In this document: positions 1 to 8,531 of the stretch, piece after piece | How positions within the stretch are numbered: the stretch's first letter is position 1 | Layout of the letters: each line of letters starts with the position of its first letter | NCBI RefSeq assembly: GCF_015354055.1 | Contig: NZ_JACHTM010000002.1 | Span: 310,001-374,000, forward strand | Source: Thermaurantiacus tibetensis | GTDB lineage: Bacteria > Pseudomonadota > Alphaproteobacteria > Sphingomonadales > Sphingomonadaceae | DNA length: 64,000 nucleotides | Direction: 5' to 3' | The notes under the pieces: model-generated | Databases searched by the model: none | Told to the model about the DNA's origin: nothing | Seen by the model: the letters and a program-made list of their open reading frames with translations, nothing else | Made by a program: the position numbers and the translations under genes

Positions 1-1
1 C

Positions 2-472
2 GTCATCTTCATCAACCAGGTGCGCATGAAGATCGGGGTGATGTACGGCAACCCCGAGACGACGACGGGCGGCAACGCGCTCAAGTTCTACGCCAGCGTC
101 CGCCTCGACATCCGTCGCACCGGCCAGATCAAGGACCGGGACGACATCATCGGCAACACGACCCGGGTGAAGGTGGTCAAGAACAAGGTGGCGCCGCCCT
201 TCCGCCAGGTCGAGTTCGACATCATGTACGGCAGCGGCATCAGCAAGACCGGCGAGATCCTCGATCTTGGAGTCAAGGCTGGCATCATCGAGAAGTCCGG
301 GGCCTGGTTTTCCCACGAGTCCGTGCGCATCGGCCAGGGCCGGGAGAACGCCAAGAAGTATCTTGAGGAGCATCCTGACGTTGCCGCACGGATCGAGGCG
401 GCCATCCGCGCGAACGCGAGCGGCGTCTCCGAGGCGCTGATGGCCACGGCCGACACCGCCGACGAGATGTAA
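2..472 (+). CDS. recA: RecA recombinase, C-terminal part (5' end outside window)
   Basis: This is the C-terminal 156 residues of RecA, the ATP-dependent strand-exchange protein of homologous recombination and the SOS response. The frame is open from the window edge. It begins in the core around VIFINQVR and passes through the DNA-binding L2 loop ([19 protein letters not shown]), which is close to invariant in RecA. The small C-terminal domain follows ([18 protein letters not shown]), and the acidic tail is short, ending TADTADEM. The ATP-binding Walker motifs would lie upstream, outside the window. About 285 bases follow before the next gene; they contain small GC-rich hairpins but no clear intrinsic terminator. 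Identification is secure; only the start is missing. Confidence 0.97.
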   Translation, partial: VIFINQVRMKIGVMYGNPETTTGGNALKFYASVRLDIRRTGQIKDRDDIIGNTTRVKVVKNKVAPPFRQVEFDIMYGSGISKTGEILDLGVKAGIIEKSGAWFSHESVRIGQGRENAKKYLEEHPDVAARIEAAIRANASGVSEALMATADTADEM

Positions 473-757
473 GAGGGCTGCACCCGGCTGCGGATTGGCA
501 GTAGCCTTTCCGTCATCATTCTGCTATGCATGAGGCTTCCGGAAGCCGGCGTCGGGCATGCGAGCCCGGCTTGGCCCCTCCGGAGGCATCCGCAGCCGGC
601 CCGGCTCCGCCAGGCTGGCCCGTTGTGGAGATCAAGGAAGCCCTGAGACTCCGCGCCCTGCGCCACCGGAACGCCAGTCGCCGGGTTCATGGTTCCCGGG
701 CCGACCGCCGGGCCTTCGGAGGCGCGACCCGCGCAGGACCAGTAGGAAAGGACGGAC

Positions 758-1261
758 ATGGCAGCATCCCGGTCGCTCGCGTTCCAGGTCGGTGACACGG
801 TCGTCTACCCCAAGCACGGGGTGGGCCGCGTGATCGAGGTGCAGACCAGCGAAATCGCGGGCGCGAAGCTTGAGCTCTACGTGCTCCGGTTCGACAAGGA
901 ACGGATGACGCTCAAGGTCCCCGTCAACAAGGTGGAGGCCGTGGGCATGCGCAAGCTCTCCTCGGAGGCGACGCTCATGAACGCCTTCCAGACGCTCAAG
1001 GGCAAGCCCAAGATCCGCCGGATCATGTGGTCGAGGCGCGCCCAGGAATATGAAGCGAAGATCAACTCGGGCGATCTCGTCTCGATCGCCGAGGTGGTGC
1101 GCGACCTGCACCGCGCCGAGGACCAGCCGGAGCAGAGCTACTCGGAACGCCAGATCTACGAAGCGGCCATCTCGCGGCTGGCCCGCGAGCTCGCGGCGAT
1201 GAAGAACATCGACGAGCCGGCGGCGCAGAAGGAAATCGAGCAGGTCCTGAAGGCGGCCTGA
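758..1261 (+). CDS. carD: CarD/CdnL-family transcriptional regulator
   Basis: This 167-residue protein belongs to the CarD/CdnL family, which binds the RNA polymerase beta subunit and stabilises open promoter complexes, often at rRNA promoters. The N-terminal interaction domain covers roughly residues 7-70 (FQVGDTVVYPKHGVGRV, then a beta-rich stretch to VPVNKVEAVGMR). The C-terminal half is helical and basic, including RRIMWSRRAQEYEAKI, as expected of the DNA-contacting domain. Length matches the family (about 160-170). The ATG is chosen because AGGAAAGGA lies 5 bases upstream. It is a single gene between recA and a convergent oxygenase gene. The symbol is given for the family; the exact promoter targets cannot be read from the sequence. 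Confidence 0.92.
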   Translation: MAASRSLAFQVGDTVVYPKHGVGRVIEVQTSEIAGAKLELYVLRFDKERMTLKVPVNKVEAVGMRKLSSEATLMNAFQTLKGKPKIRRIMWSRRAQEYEAKINSGDLVSIAEVVRDLHRAEDQPEQSYSERQIYEAAISRLARELAAMKNIDEPAAQKEIEQVLKAA

Positions 1262-1286
1262 GTCGGAGACCGGAATCGGAGACCGG

Positions 1287-1326
1287 CGGCGGGCCGACCG
1301 GCAGCGTCGCACCGCCAGGCCCGCCG
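1287..1326. terminator. Possible bidirectional terminator hairpin between convergent genes
   Basis: A perfect 9-base inverted repeat (cggcgggcc at 1287-1295 and ggcccgccg at 1318-1326) with a 22-base loop lies between the CarD gene and the convergent dioxygenase gene. There is no T-run on either side, so an intrinsic terminator is only a guess based on position and the stem. Confidence 0.25.
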
Positions 1327-1439
1327 GCCACCTCCCGCGACAGTCTTGGGCAGGCAGGCGCTGGAACTCGGGCCGGCGCAGCGGTCGGCGCCGCCAGCGG
1401 CGGGAGAGCCCCGGGTGCTTCCCCGGACGGCGCGCGCCG

Positions 1440-2357
1440 TCAGATGAGCCGGATCTCGCGCAGCCGCTCGAGGAGATAATCGTTCGCCGTGATGGGCGGC
1501 ATCTCCGGGTTCGGCACCAGCGGCGCGATCAGGTAATCCGGCCGGAAGTGCAGGAAGAAGGGGGTGGAGTAGCGCGGCACGTGCCGCCGCTCCGGCGCGG
1601 GGTTCACGACCCGGTGGGTGGTGGAGCGGAGGAGCCCCCCGGTCTGGCGCTCGAGCATGTCGCCGACGTTCACGACGAGCGCGCCTTCCGGCGTCGTCAC
1701 GTCCAGCCATTCGCCCTGCCGCGTCAGCAGCTGGAGCCCCGCTTCCTCGGCCCCGAGCAGCAGGGTGATGACGTTGATGTCCTCGTGCGCCCCGGCGCGG
1801 AGGTTCGGGGCATTCGCGGGCACCGGCGGGTAATGGAGCAGCCGGAGCACGCTGTTCCCTTCCCGGACTGCCTCGTCGAAGACGTCAGGCGCCTGCCCGA
1901 GATGCACGGCAATCGCCTTCAGGACGCGCAGGCCCACGGCCTCGAGCGCCGCAAAGAGCGCAAGCGCCGCCGGGCGGAAGCCGGGCTGGCCCTCCGGCCA
2001 GACGTTCGGCGGCATGAACGGCCGGAACCGGTGCCCCTCGGGAAGCTCCCGGCCCACATGGTAGAATTCCTTGAGATCGAAGAGGTCCGAATCCTTTGCC
2101 GTCTCGATCCCGAAGGGTGTGTAGCCCCGCGCACCGCCTTGGCCAGGCACATGCGCCGCCAGTTTCTCCTCCAGCGGCCGGGCGAAGAAGGCCCTTGCCT
2201 CGGCCATCGCAGCCTCGACGACCTCTGGCGGAATGCCGTGCCCCTCGACAATGGCGAAGCCCGTGGCCGCGAAGCTCTCGCCCAGCCGCCGCGCAGCTTC
2301 CTCGAGATCCTCCTCGACGAGCGCGAGCGGCACGGGTGCAAGCGGGCTTTCGACCAT
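1440..2357 (-). CDS. 2-oxoglutarate/Fe(II)-dependent dioxygenase, isopenicillin N synthase-like
   Basis: The product (305 residues) is a non-heme iron oxygenase of the isopenicillin N synthase-like 2OG/Fe(II) superfamily. The N-terminal DIOX_N part includes GFAIVEGHGIPPEVV near residues 35-48. The C-terminal jelly roll carries the iron ligands HED (near residue 191) and the His of STTHRV (near 248). The 2-oxoglutarate contact RYS lies near residue 262. All three iron ligands and the Arg/Ser pair are present, so it should be active. The substrate is unknown; bacterial relatives hydroxylate or desaturate small molecules. I place the start at the ATG at 2357 because the conserved N-terminus begins just after it; an in-frame start at 2393 would add 12 unconserved residues. 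It is divergent from the L,D-transpeptidase gene, 80 bases away. Confidence 0.87.
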   Translation of the reverse strand: MVESPLAPVPLALVEEDLEEAARRLGESFAATGFAIVEGHGIPPEVVEAAMAEARAFFARPLEEKLAAHVPGQGGARGYTPFGIETAKDSDLFDLKEFYHVGRELPEGHRFRPFMPPNVWPEGQPGFRPAALALFAALEAVGLRVLKAIAVHLGQAPDVFDEAVREGNSVLRLLHYPPVPANAPNLRAGAHEDINVITLLLGAEEAGLQLLTRQGEWLDVTTPEGALVVNVGDMLERQTGGLLRSTTHRVVNPAPERRHVPRYSTPFFLHFRPDYLIAPLVPNPEMPPITANDYLLERLREIRLI

Positions 2358-2437
2358 GGTGGAAGCGCTAGGCTCCCTGGCGCGCCCCTGCAAGCGCGGG
2401 TGGACGCGACCGGGGCGGCCGTGGCAGGTGCCCGCCG

Positions 2438-3649
2438 ATGGTCCGTGCCCGCATCTTCCGCGTGGTTGCCCCGCTCCTCGCCCTTGCTACCGCGACGCTT
2501 GCAGCACCGGCGGCCGCCGACGCCTGGACGCTCGCCGCCGGGGCCGAACTCGCTGCCGCGATCGACGGCGCGGCCGCGCACGGCCTCGATCCGGCCCGCT
2601 ACGGACGCGACGCGCTGTGGCAGGCCCTGGGCGCGGCCGATCGGGACCGCATCGCCGCGCTCGCACCCGCCGCCTTCCGGCGCCTTGCCGCCGACCTTCT
2701 CGCCGGTGCGGCGCCGGCCGAGGCCCGCCGCCACTGGCACATTGCCGGGCCCATTGCCCGGCCCGAGACGCTGGACGCACTGATGACGCAGGCGCTCGGT
2801 GGGCGTGGCGTGCAAGCAACCCTCGACTCCCTGCCGCCCCGCCACGCCGCCTATCGGGCACTCCAGGCGGCGCTCGCAACCGCCGACGCGACCACGAGGG
2901 AGACCCTCGCCGTCAACCTCGAGCGCTGGCGCTGGATGCCGCGGGACCTCGGCCAGCGCCATCTCCTCGTCAACGTTCCTGCCTTCGAGGCGCGGCTTGT
3001 GGAAGGTGGCGAGGTCACGGCCACGCACCGCGTCATCGTCGGCAAGACCGGAACGCCCACGCCCCAGTTCTCGGCCCTCGTTACCGCCGTCATCCTCAAC
3101 CCCGAGTGGGTGGTGCCGGCGAGCATCCAGCGCGAGAGCGTCAACCGGCTCATGGCCGCCAACCCCGCGCGCGCCCGCGCGCTCGGCTACGTGCGCACAG
3201 CAACGGGCGTCACCCAGCTGCCCGGCCCCCACAACCAGCTCGGCCGCATGAAGCTCAGGATGCCCAACCCCTTTTCCGTCTATCTGCACGACACGCAGGC
3301 GAAGGCGCTCTTCGAGCGGAAAATCAGAACCTTCAGCCATGGCTGCATCCGCACCGACCGGCCGCTCGAGCTTGCCGAGCGCCTGCTTGCCGGGACCGCC
3401 TGGGACCGGGCGGCGATCGACGCGGCGGTCGCGACGGACCGCACGGTCGAGGCGCCGCTGGCCGCGCCGGTTCCGGTGTACGTGGTCTACTTCACGGCCG
3501 AGGCCGCGCCCGATGGCACGCTCCGCCTCCTGCCGGACGTCTACGGCCGCGACGCGGCGGTCGCGGCCGCGCTCCTGAGCCCTCCGCCTGCCGCTTCGAC
3601 CGCTCAGGCCGCCGCCGGAACCCCGGCAAGCGCCGACTGCGCCGCCTGA
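2438..3649 (+). CDS. L,D-transpeptidase (YcbB/LdtD-like), periplasmic
   Basis: This 403-residue protein is an L,D-transpeptidase, which makes 3-3 crosslinks in peptidoglycan or attaches proteins to it. The N-terminus (RIFRVVAPLLALATATLAAPAAADA) looks like a cleavable signal peptide. The middle (about residues 60-140) resembles the helical scaffold domain of YcbB-type enzymes. The YkuD catalytic domain follows from about residue 160 (LLVNVPAFEARL, then VGKTGTPTPQFSA). The active-site motif SHGCIR lies near residue 300, with the nucleophilic Cys, the His and the Arg all present. It lacks an obvious peptidoglycan-binding module. Its last 46 bases overlap the convergent gene for a second, different L,D-transpeptidase. 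Confidence 0.9.
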   Translation: MVRARIFRVVAPLLALATATLAAPAAADAWTLAAGAELAAAIDGAAAHGLDPARYGRDALWQALGAADRDRIAALAPAAFRRLAADLLAGAAPAEARRHWHIAGPIARPETLDALMTQALGGRGVQATLDSLPPRHAAYRALQAALATADATTRETLAVNLERWRWMPRDLGQRHLLVNVPAFEARLVEGGEVTATHRVIVGKTGTPTPQFSALVTAVILNPEWVVPASIQRESVNRLMAANPARARALGYVRTATGVTQLPGPHNQLGRMKLRMPNPFSVYLHDTQAKALFERKIRTFSHGCIRTDRPLELAERLLAGTAWDRAAIDAAVATDRTVEAPLAAPVPVYVVYFTAEAAPDGTLRLLPDVYGRDAAVAAALLSPPPAASTAQAAAGTPASADCAA

Positions 3650-4284
3650 GCGCCCGGGCCGGGCGCGCCCAGGAACCGCCCCGAGAGCAGCAGCCGCCCC
3701 GGGCCGAGCCGGGTCAGCACCAGGTCGAGGTCTTCCGGCGCCACGGCGAAGCAGCCGTGGCTGCGGCCGATCTTGCCCTGCGCCCGGGCGATGGCCGGGC
3801 TCACGTACGAGGCGGCGTGGACGACGATGGCCCGCGCCTCGGCGTTGCTGTTGCTCGGCTCGAGGCCGCAGAGGCGCATCGACCGGCCGTGCCGCCCGAC
3901 GTAGTGCGCGCCCGTCAGGAAGCAGCCCTCGGACGACGCGTGCGACTCGGCCTCGTTGGAGAAGCGCTGGAGCACGCCGGTGTGGCCCGGGTCGGAGCCG
4001 CGGCCGTGGCTGACCAGCAGGGCAGACACGCGCCCCGCCTCGAGATCGACGAGGAACAGCCGGGGCGCGCGGGAGGGCAGGGCGAAGTCCGCGATCCCTA
4101 CCCGGTCGCCAAGCGGCCGCTGCGCGCCATGGCGCGCGAGCACCTCGCGCGCAAGCTCGACGAACAGCCGGTCGCGGCCGGACATCGGCGAGGCAGCCAG
4201 AGGCCGCACGGGGGCGAGGCAGGCAAGCGCGCCCGCAAGCCCGAGGAGACCGCGGCGAGAGATGGATTGCAGTGCCGGAACCAC
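3604..4284 (-). CDS. Murein L,D-transpeptidase catalytic domain (YkuD_2) family protein, Tat-type signal
   Basis: This 226-residue protein carries the YkuD_2 type of L,D-transpeptidase catalytic domain, which is distinct from the classic YkuD domain of the convergent neighbour. The N-terminus ISRRGLLGLAGALACLA has a twin-arginine motif and a hydrophobic stretch, suggesting Tat export. The core contains FLVDLEAGRV, a histidine-rich SHGRGSDPGHTG segment and the catalytic-type motif GRSHGCFAV near residue 175. I chose the GTG at 4284, with GAAGAG just upstream. Longer in-frame extensions read into shadow sequence of the DUF1489 gene. It overlaps the preceding plus-strand gene by 46 bases tail to tail. 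The cell-wall role follows from the family; the substrate bond is not proven. Confidence 0.82.
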   Translation of the reverse strand: MVPALQSISRRGLLGLAGALACLAPVRPLAASPMSGRDRLFVELAREVLARHGAQRPLGDRVGIADFALPSRAPRLFLVDLEAGRVSALLVSHGRGSDPGHTGVLQRFSNEAESHASSEGCFLTGAHYVGRHGRSMRLCGLEPSNSNAEARAIVVHAASYVSPAIARAQGKIGRSHGCFAVAPEDLDLVLTRLGPGRLLLSGRFLGAPGPGAQAAQSALAGVPAAA

Positions 4285-4333
4285 GGCCTCTTCGCAGCAC
4301 GCCGCATGTCGCGGCAGCAAGACTGCGGGCAGC

Positions 4334-4741
4334 TCAGGCGAGACCGAGCGAGGCGAGTTCGCGACGAAGCGCGGGCGGCAGCGGGTCCGGCGAGTCGAGA
4401 TCGGGGGGCGCTTCGGCCGGATCGAGGTAGCGCCAGCCCTGATGGGCGCGGCGTGGGGTGGGCTCGACCGCCACGATGTCGAGCGCCAGCCGGATTTCGA
4501 CGCCCGGCCCGTCGGGCGAAGGGGCGATGTCGAGGATGGCCTGCCGGGCGACGAGCGTATGGGCGACGATCCAGTAGAGCGAGCCACCGGCAAGCTCCGC
4601 CGCCCGGCGCGGGAAGCGGGCACTCGAGACCCGGCCGACGCGGCGGCCGTCGGGTAGCCGCAGGGCGAACCGCTCGGCCGCGGCGGCGATGTCGGCAAGC
4701 GTCCGGCAGGCGAAGGCCACGCGGGTCAGGTGAAGCGGCAT
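4334..4741 (-). CDS. DUF1489 family protein
   Basis: A 135-residue protein of the DUF1489 family, a small soluble protein conserved in Alphaproteobacteria with no established function. Family hallmarks are the start MPLHLTRVAF, the central block RRAAELAGGSLYWIV followed by RQAILDI, and the end block GWRYLDPAEAPPDL. I used the ATG at 4741, where the conserved N-terminus begins; the frame is open further upstream but reads into unconserved, arginine-rich sequence. It lies upstream of the Tat-signal L,D-transpeptidase gene on the same strand, with 49 bases between them, so co-transcription is likely. Nothing in the sequence points to an activity. Confidence 0.85.
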   Translation of the reverse strand: MPLHLTRVAFACRTLADIAAAAERFALRLPDGRRVGRVSSARFPRRAAELAGGSLYWIVAHTLVARQAILDIAPSPDGPGVEIRLALDIVAVEPTPRRAHQGWRYLDPAEAPPDLDSPDPLPPALRRELASLGLA

Positions 4742-4911
4742 GACTTTCCGCTCGCGACGCGGACGGGCTGCGGTCAAGGGCCGGGATGTCGCGCCCGGCC
4801 CGGGGGGTGACGGTGCCCGCGCGCGTGTCTCGCACCGTTCTCCTCGTGCCCGCCCTTGCCTTCGGGCCAAGGCTGACGCACCATCGGGGCGGGGACAAGG
4901 AGAGGGAGACC

Positions 4912-5688
4912 ATGGCTGCGGCAGTCACCATGACCAGGGCCGGGCATCTCGAGGCCGGCGATCTCAGGGCCGCGCTCGCGGCAGGCTGGGCGGACTTCCG
5001 GGCCCAGCCGCTGTTCGGCCTGTTCTTCGCGGCCGTCTACGTGGTGGCGGGTGTCCTCATCGCCCGCGGCGTGATGGCCCGGGGCGGGCTCACCTGGCTC
5101 CTCGTCGCGGCGGCCGGCTTTCCGCTCATCGCGCCCTTTACTGCCGTCGGCCTCTACGAGGTGAGCCGGCGGCGCGAGGCCGGGCTCCCGCTGCGCTGGC
5201 CGGCAATCCTCGGTGCCGTGCGCGGCCGCGGCGATGACCAGCTCATCCTCATGGGCGCCTTCCTCTTCGTGCTGTTCGGCTTCTGGGTGGTGCTCGCGCG
5301 CGGGGTGCTCGCCATCTTCCTGGCCGATGCCGGCATGGCGGGGCTCGGCAGCGACGCGGGCGCCTTCCTTTCCTCCGGCCCTGGCCTTGCCATGCTCGTG
5401 GTCGGCAGCGCGATCGGCGGGCTCATGGCCTTTGCCGTCTTCGCCATCACCGTCATCAGCCTGCCGATGCTGGTCGACCGCGAGGTGGACGTGATCACCG
5501 CCATCATCACGAGCGTCCAGACGGTGCGCGCCAACCCGGGCGTGATGCTCGGCTGGGCCGCGCTCATCGCCCTGCTCCTGTTCGCGGCGATGCTGCCGAT
5601 GTTCCTCGGGCTTCTCGTGGTGCTGCCGGTGCTGGGGCACGCGACCTGGCACCTCTACCGCCGCGCGGTGCCCGCCCGCGGCGCCTGA
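4912..5688 (+). CDS. DUF2189 domain-containing integral membrane protein
   Basis: This 258-residue protein matches the DUF2189 family of inner-membrane proteins. About six hydrophobic segments are visible, among them LFGLFFAAVYVVAGVLIA, LILMGAFLFVLFGFWVVL, AMLVVGSAIGGLMAFAVFAI and ALIALLLFAAMLPMFLGLLV. The family signature is the C-terminal HATWHLYRRAV and the loop LPMLVDREVDVITAI. The ATG at 4912 is preceded by AAGGAGAGGGAG, a strong ribosome binding site. The function of DUF2189 proteins is not known; they sometimes sit near respiratory or stress genes. Here it is a single gene, divergent from DUF1489 and followed by a tRNA on the other strand. Confidence 0.85.
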   Translation: MAAAVTMTRAGHLEAGDLRAALAAGWADFRAQPLFGLFFAAVYVVAGVLIARGVMARGGLTWLLVAAAGFPLIAPFTAVGLYEVSRRREAGLPLRWPAILGAVRGRGDDQLILMGAFLFVLFGFWVVLARGVLAIFLADAGMAGLGSDAGAFLSSGPGLAMLVVGSAIGGLMAFAVFAITVISLPMLVDREVDVITAIITSVQTVRANPGVMLGWAALIALLLFAAMLPMFLGLLVVLPVLGHATWHLYRRAVPARGA

Positions 5689-5731
5689 GCGAGCCACCGC
5701 GCCGGCCGCGTCCGATCGCCGACACCGCCGG

Positions 5732-5802
5732 AGCGGGTAGCGGGAATCGAACCCGCGCGTTCAGCATGGGAGGCTGACAGGCTACCACTACATCATACCC
5801 GC
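5732..5802 (-). tRNA. tRNA-Gly (CCC anticodon)
   Basis: Read on the minus strand, this 71-base gene folds as a tRNA. The acceptor stem GCGGGTA pairs with TACCCGC, and the D loop contains GTGGTA. The anticodon stem TCAGC/GCTGA holds the loop CTCCCAT, giving anticodon CCC. The T arm is GCGGG-TTCGATT-CCCGC. The discriminator base is T, as is usual for tRNA-Gly, and CCA is not encoded. The D stem is weakly paired (ATGT against GCCT). It stands alone between the DUF2189 gene and the catabolic operon. No integrase or repeated tRNA fragment was found nearby. Confidence 0.95.
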
Positions 5803-5887
5803 GTCCGGCAGCCGAGGCCTAGCTAGGAGATGGACGCGGCCCCGGTCAAGCGCCCCTCCCCAATCGCGCAGGCTGCAGAGACCCAGA

Positions 5888-5911
5888 CTTTCATACATCG
5901 TCGTATGAAAA
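5888..5911. promoter_or_regulatory. Putative operator (ATAC-N6-GTAT inverted repeat) upstream of the Rieske gene
   Basis: The arms are CTTTCATAC (5888-5896) and GTATGAAAA (5903-5911), separated by six bases. One arm matches the reverse complement of the other at 8 of 9 positions. It ends 14 bases before the chosen ATG of the Rieske oxygenase gene, where a bound repressor would block transcription. A related repeat with the same arm core and the same 6-base spacer lies at 13401-13424 in the divergent promoter at the other end of the locus. The likely ligand is the TetR protein encoded at 8528-9220; this is inferred from proximity and from the palindromic form typical of TetR operators. Confidence 0.6.
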
Positions 5912-5925
5912 GAGTCGGAGCCAAC

Positions 5926-7308
5926 ATGGAGGCCACGCGCCCATCCGCCTGCCCGCCCGAGCCCTCGGTGCAGGCCATGCTCGATGCCGAGACGCGGCCC
6001 GTCCCGCCTGCGCTGCGCGACTGCGGCACGGCGCGCGTGCCCGCCCAGCCGATCGACCGCAGCCGCTACACCGCGCCTGCCTTCGCCGCCCGCGAGGCCG
6101 CGCTGCTCTGGCCGCGCTGCTGGCAGATGGCCTGCCGCCTCGAGGACATCCCGGAACCGGGCGACTATGTCGTCTACGCGGTCGGCCGGCTCTCCTTCCT
6201 CGTCACCAGGGTCTCCGCGACCGAAGTCGCCGCCCATGTCAACGCCTGCCTCCACCGCGGCCGGATGCTGCGCGAGGCGGATGGGCATGCCGAGGCCTTC
6301 CGCTGCCCCTTCCACGGCTTCACCTGGAACATCGACGGCAGCTGCCGCGCCCTCGTCAACGGCTGGGACTTCCCCCACGTCGACCGCGCGGCCTTCCGCC
6401 TGCCCCGCGCCCATGTCGCCACCTGGGGCGGCTTCGTCTTCCTCAACCCCGCGCCCGACCCGGAGCCCTTCGACCGCTTCCTCGAGTTCCTCCCCGCCCA
6501 CTATGCCACGCGCGGCTGGGACCTCGGGGCGCGGGTCAAGGCGGTCCATGTGAAGAAGCACCACCGCTGCAACTGGAAGGTGGCGCTCGAAGCCTTCATC
6601 GAGAGCTTCCACGTCACCGAGACCCACCGCTCGGCGATGACCTATCTCGGCGATGCCATGACCCAGTACGATGTCTGGGAGGGCTGCCGCACCACCCGGA
6701 TGATCTCGCCCCGGGGCCTTGCCAGCCCCAACGGCCCGCCGCTCACCGAGCTCGAGGTGTTCCGCGCCGGGATGCGGCCCGCGCTTGGCGCAAAGGCCGA
6801 CACGCTCGAGCTTCCCCCCGGCATGAGTGCCCGCGCTGCCCTTGCCGACATGCGCCGCCGGGCGCTCCTCGCCGAGGGGCTCGACGTGGCGGAGGCAACC
6901 GACTGCGAGCTCATCGACACCATCCAGTATCATGTCTTCCCCAATCTCGTGCTCTGGGCGGGCTGGGGCTCCTACCTCGTCTACCGCTTCCTCCCGGGCG
7001 CCACGCCCGACTGCTGCACCATGGAGGTCATGTTCCTGGTGCCCCCGGCGCCGGGCAGGACCATCCCCGTCGCCCGCGAGGTGACCGAGATCGGCCCGGA
7101 CGAGAGCCACGCCGCCGCGCCCGAGCTCGGCGGCTTCGCCGCCGTGTTCGACGAGGACATGTCGAACCTCGCCGCGCTCCAGAAGGGCCTCCACGCGATG
7201 GCGAGCCCGGGCCCCGTCACCGGCCTCGTCCAGGAAGCCCGGATTCGCCACTTCCACGCCTGCCTCGATGCCTTCATGGCCGAAGCCGAGGCGGGATCGC
7301 GGGCATGA
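5926..7308 (+). CDS. Aromatic ring-hydroxylating (Rieske) oxygenase, alpha subunit
   Basis: A 460-residue Rieske non-heme iron oxygenase alpha subunit. The N-terminal Rieske domain binds a 2Fe-2S cluster through CLH (near residue 107) and CPFH (near 127). The C-terminal catalytic domain has NWKVALEAFIESFHVTETH, providing the two iron-binding histidines, with Glu where naphthalene dioxygenase has its bridging Asp. No beta subunit, ferredoxin or reductase gene lies nearby, so it is probably an alpha-only enzyme that borrows electron donors. I prefer the ATG at 5926 (GGAG five bases upstream) over the one at 5830. It is the first gene of an operon: its stop overlaps the start of the P450 gene (ATGA). 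The substrate is unknown; two oxygenases in a row suggest a polycyclic or terpenoid-like compound. Confidence 0.9.
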   Translation: MEATRPSACPPEPSVQAMLDAETRPVPPALRDCGTARVPAQPIDRSRYTAPAFAAREAALLWPRCWQMACRLEDIPEPGDYVVYAVGRLSFLVTRVSATEVAAHVNACLHRGRMLREADGHAEAFRCPFHGFTWNIDGSCRALVNGWDFPHVDRAAFRLPRAHVATWGGFVFLNPAPDPEPFDRFLEFLPAHYATRGWDLGARVKAVHVKKHHRCNWKVALEAFIESFHVTETHRSAMTYLGDAMTQYDVWEGCRTTRMISPRGLASPNGPPLTELEVFRAGMRPALGAKADTLELPPGMSARAALADMRRRALLAEGLDVAEATDCELIDTIQYHVFPNLVLWAGWGSYLVYRFLPGATPDCCTMEVMFLVPPAPGRTIPVAREVTEIGPDESHAAAPELGGFAAVFDEDMSNLAALQKGLHAMASPGPVTGLVQEARIRHFHACLDAFMAEAEAGSRA

Positions 7309-8531
7309 CCGCCCCCTTCACCCCCCGTGCGCCCGGCTTCATGGCCGCCCCCCACGAGGCCTACCGGGCGCTGCGTGCGAAAGCGCCCGTCTTCCACGAG
7401 CGCGAGACCGGCATCTTCTACGTGCTCGACCATGCGCTTGCCGTCGAGGTGCTGCGCGCGCCGGAGCGCTTCTCGAGCGCGGTCGATCGCGCCGGCATGC
7501 GCGCGGGCGGCCTGCCACCCGAGGTGATCGAGATTCGCAAGCAGGGCTGGCCGCTTGCGCCCACCCTCTCCCACAACGATGGCCCCAGCCACGATGCCTT
7601 CCGCGCGCTGGTTGCGCCGCTCTTCCTGCCGCGCGGGCTCGCCCGCATCCGCCCCTTCATCGAGACCCGGGTGGCCGAACTGGTCGAGGCCCTGCCGGCT
7701 GCCCAGCCGGTCGAGTTCGTCTCGGCCCTTGCAGTCCCGCTGCCCATCGCCGTCATCGGCGAGCTTCTCGGCATGCGCCACCTGGGAGACGAGACCCTCA
7801 AGCGCTGGTCGGACGCGTTCGCCGACGAGCTCGGCTTCCTGACCTCCGATGATCGCGCAGTCGAGATCGCCCGCGAGACGCTCGCCTGCCACCGGGCGAT
7901 GATGGCGCTCGTCGAGGCGCGCCGCGGCGGCGCGGGCGAGGATGCCATCACGCTCCTTGCCAATGCCGAGGTCGAAGGCCGGCCGCTTGCGCCGGGCGAG
8001 ATCCTCTCGCTGCTCACCCAGCTGCTCGTCGCCGGCAACGAGACGACGACGGCGACGCTTGCCTTCGCCCTGCTCCGGCTCGCCCGCACGCCCGGGCTCT
8101 GGTCGCGCCTCGCCGCCGATCGTGCCCTCTTGCCCCGCTTCGTTGAGGAAGTGCTGCGGCTCGACTGCCCGATCCAGGGCCAGTTCCGGAAGGCCGTCGC
8201 CGACGAGACCCTCGGCGGCACCGCCATCCCCGCCGGCAGCCTGCTCCACGTCCGCTTCGCGTCCGCCAACCGCGACGAGGCCGTCTTCGGCCCCGATGAC
8301 GACTCCATCCGCCTCGACGGCCGCGCGCCTGCGCCCCACCTCGCCTTCGGCATGGGCCTCCACTTCTGCGTCGGCGCGGCGCTGTCGCGCCTCGAGCTGG
8401 CCATGGCGCTCGAGGCCCTTCTCGACCGCTTCTCGGGCGTCGCGCTCGCCGAAGGTGCCGAGCCGCTTGCCTTCCGCACCCATTTCCACCACCGCAACCT
8501 GCTTGCGCTCCCGCTCGAGTTCCGGGCATGA
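7305..8531 (+). CDS. Cytochrome P450
   Basis: A 408-residue soluble bacterial cytochrome P450. The I-helix oxygen-activation segment is LLVAGNETTTATL (around residues 240-252), where the usual acidic-Thr pair reads ETT. The K-helix ExxR is in EEVLRLD. The heme-binding loop is HLAFGMGLHFCVGAALSRLE, with the axial Cys near residue 354. Size and motifs are those of class I bacterial P450s, which need a ferredoxin and reductase; none is encoded nearby. The start ATG overlaps the Rieske gene's TGA and the stop overlaps the TetR gene's ATG, so the three are translationally coupled. Probable role: a hydroxylation step in the same catabolic pathway. Confidence 0.94.
   Translation: MTAPFTPRAPGFMAAPHEAYRALRAKAPVFHERETGIFYVLDHALAVEVLRAPERFSSAVDRAGMRAGGLPPEVIEIRKQGWPLAPTLSHNDGPSHDAFRALVAPLFLPRGLARIRPFIETRVAELVEALPAAQPVEFVSALAVPLPIAVIGELLGMRHLGDETLKRWSDAFADELGFLTSDDRAVEIARETLACHRAMMALVEARRGGAGEDAITLLANAEVEGRPLAPGEILSLLTQLLVAGNETTTATLAFALLRLARTPGLWSRLAADRALLPRFVEEVLRLDCPIQGQFRKAVADETLGGTAIPAGSLLHVRFASANRDEAVFGPDDDSIRLDGRAPAPHLAFGMGLHFCVGAALSRLELAMALEALLDRFSGVALAEGAEPLAFRTHFHHRNLLALPLEFRA

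Noticed and set aside
526..795. Possible small gene between recA and the CarD gene (89 codons).
   Set aside because: No ribosome binding site, Arg/Pro-rich composition, and it overlaps the CarD start in another frame.
1263..1286. Tandem direct repeat tcggagaccgg, two copies two bases apart, after the CarD gene.
   Set aside because: Only two copies of 11 bases in a convergent intergenic region; chance or slippage is enough to explain it.
2233..4743. Very long open frames on both strands, for example 836 codons here and 745 codons antisense to the TonB receptor (13382-15619).
   Set aside because: High GC gives few stop codons; these frames are antisense or out of frame to genes with clear family motifs and read as Arg/Pro/Ala-rich low-complexity protein.
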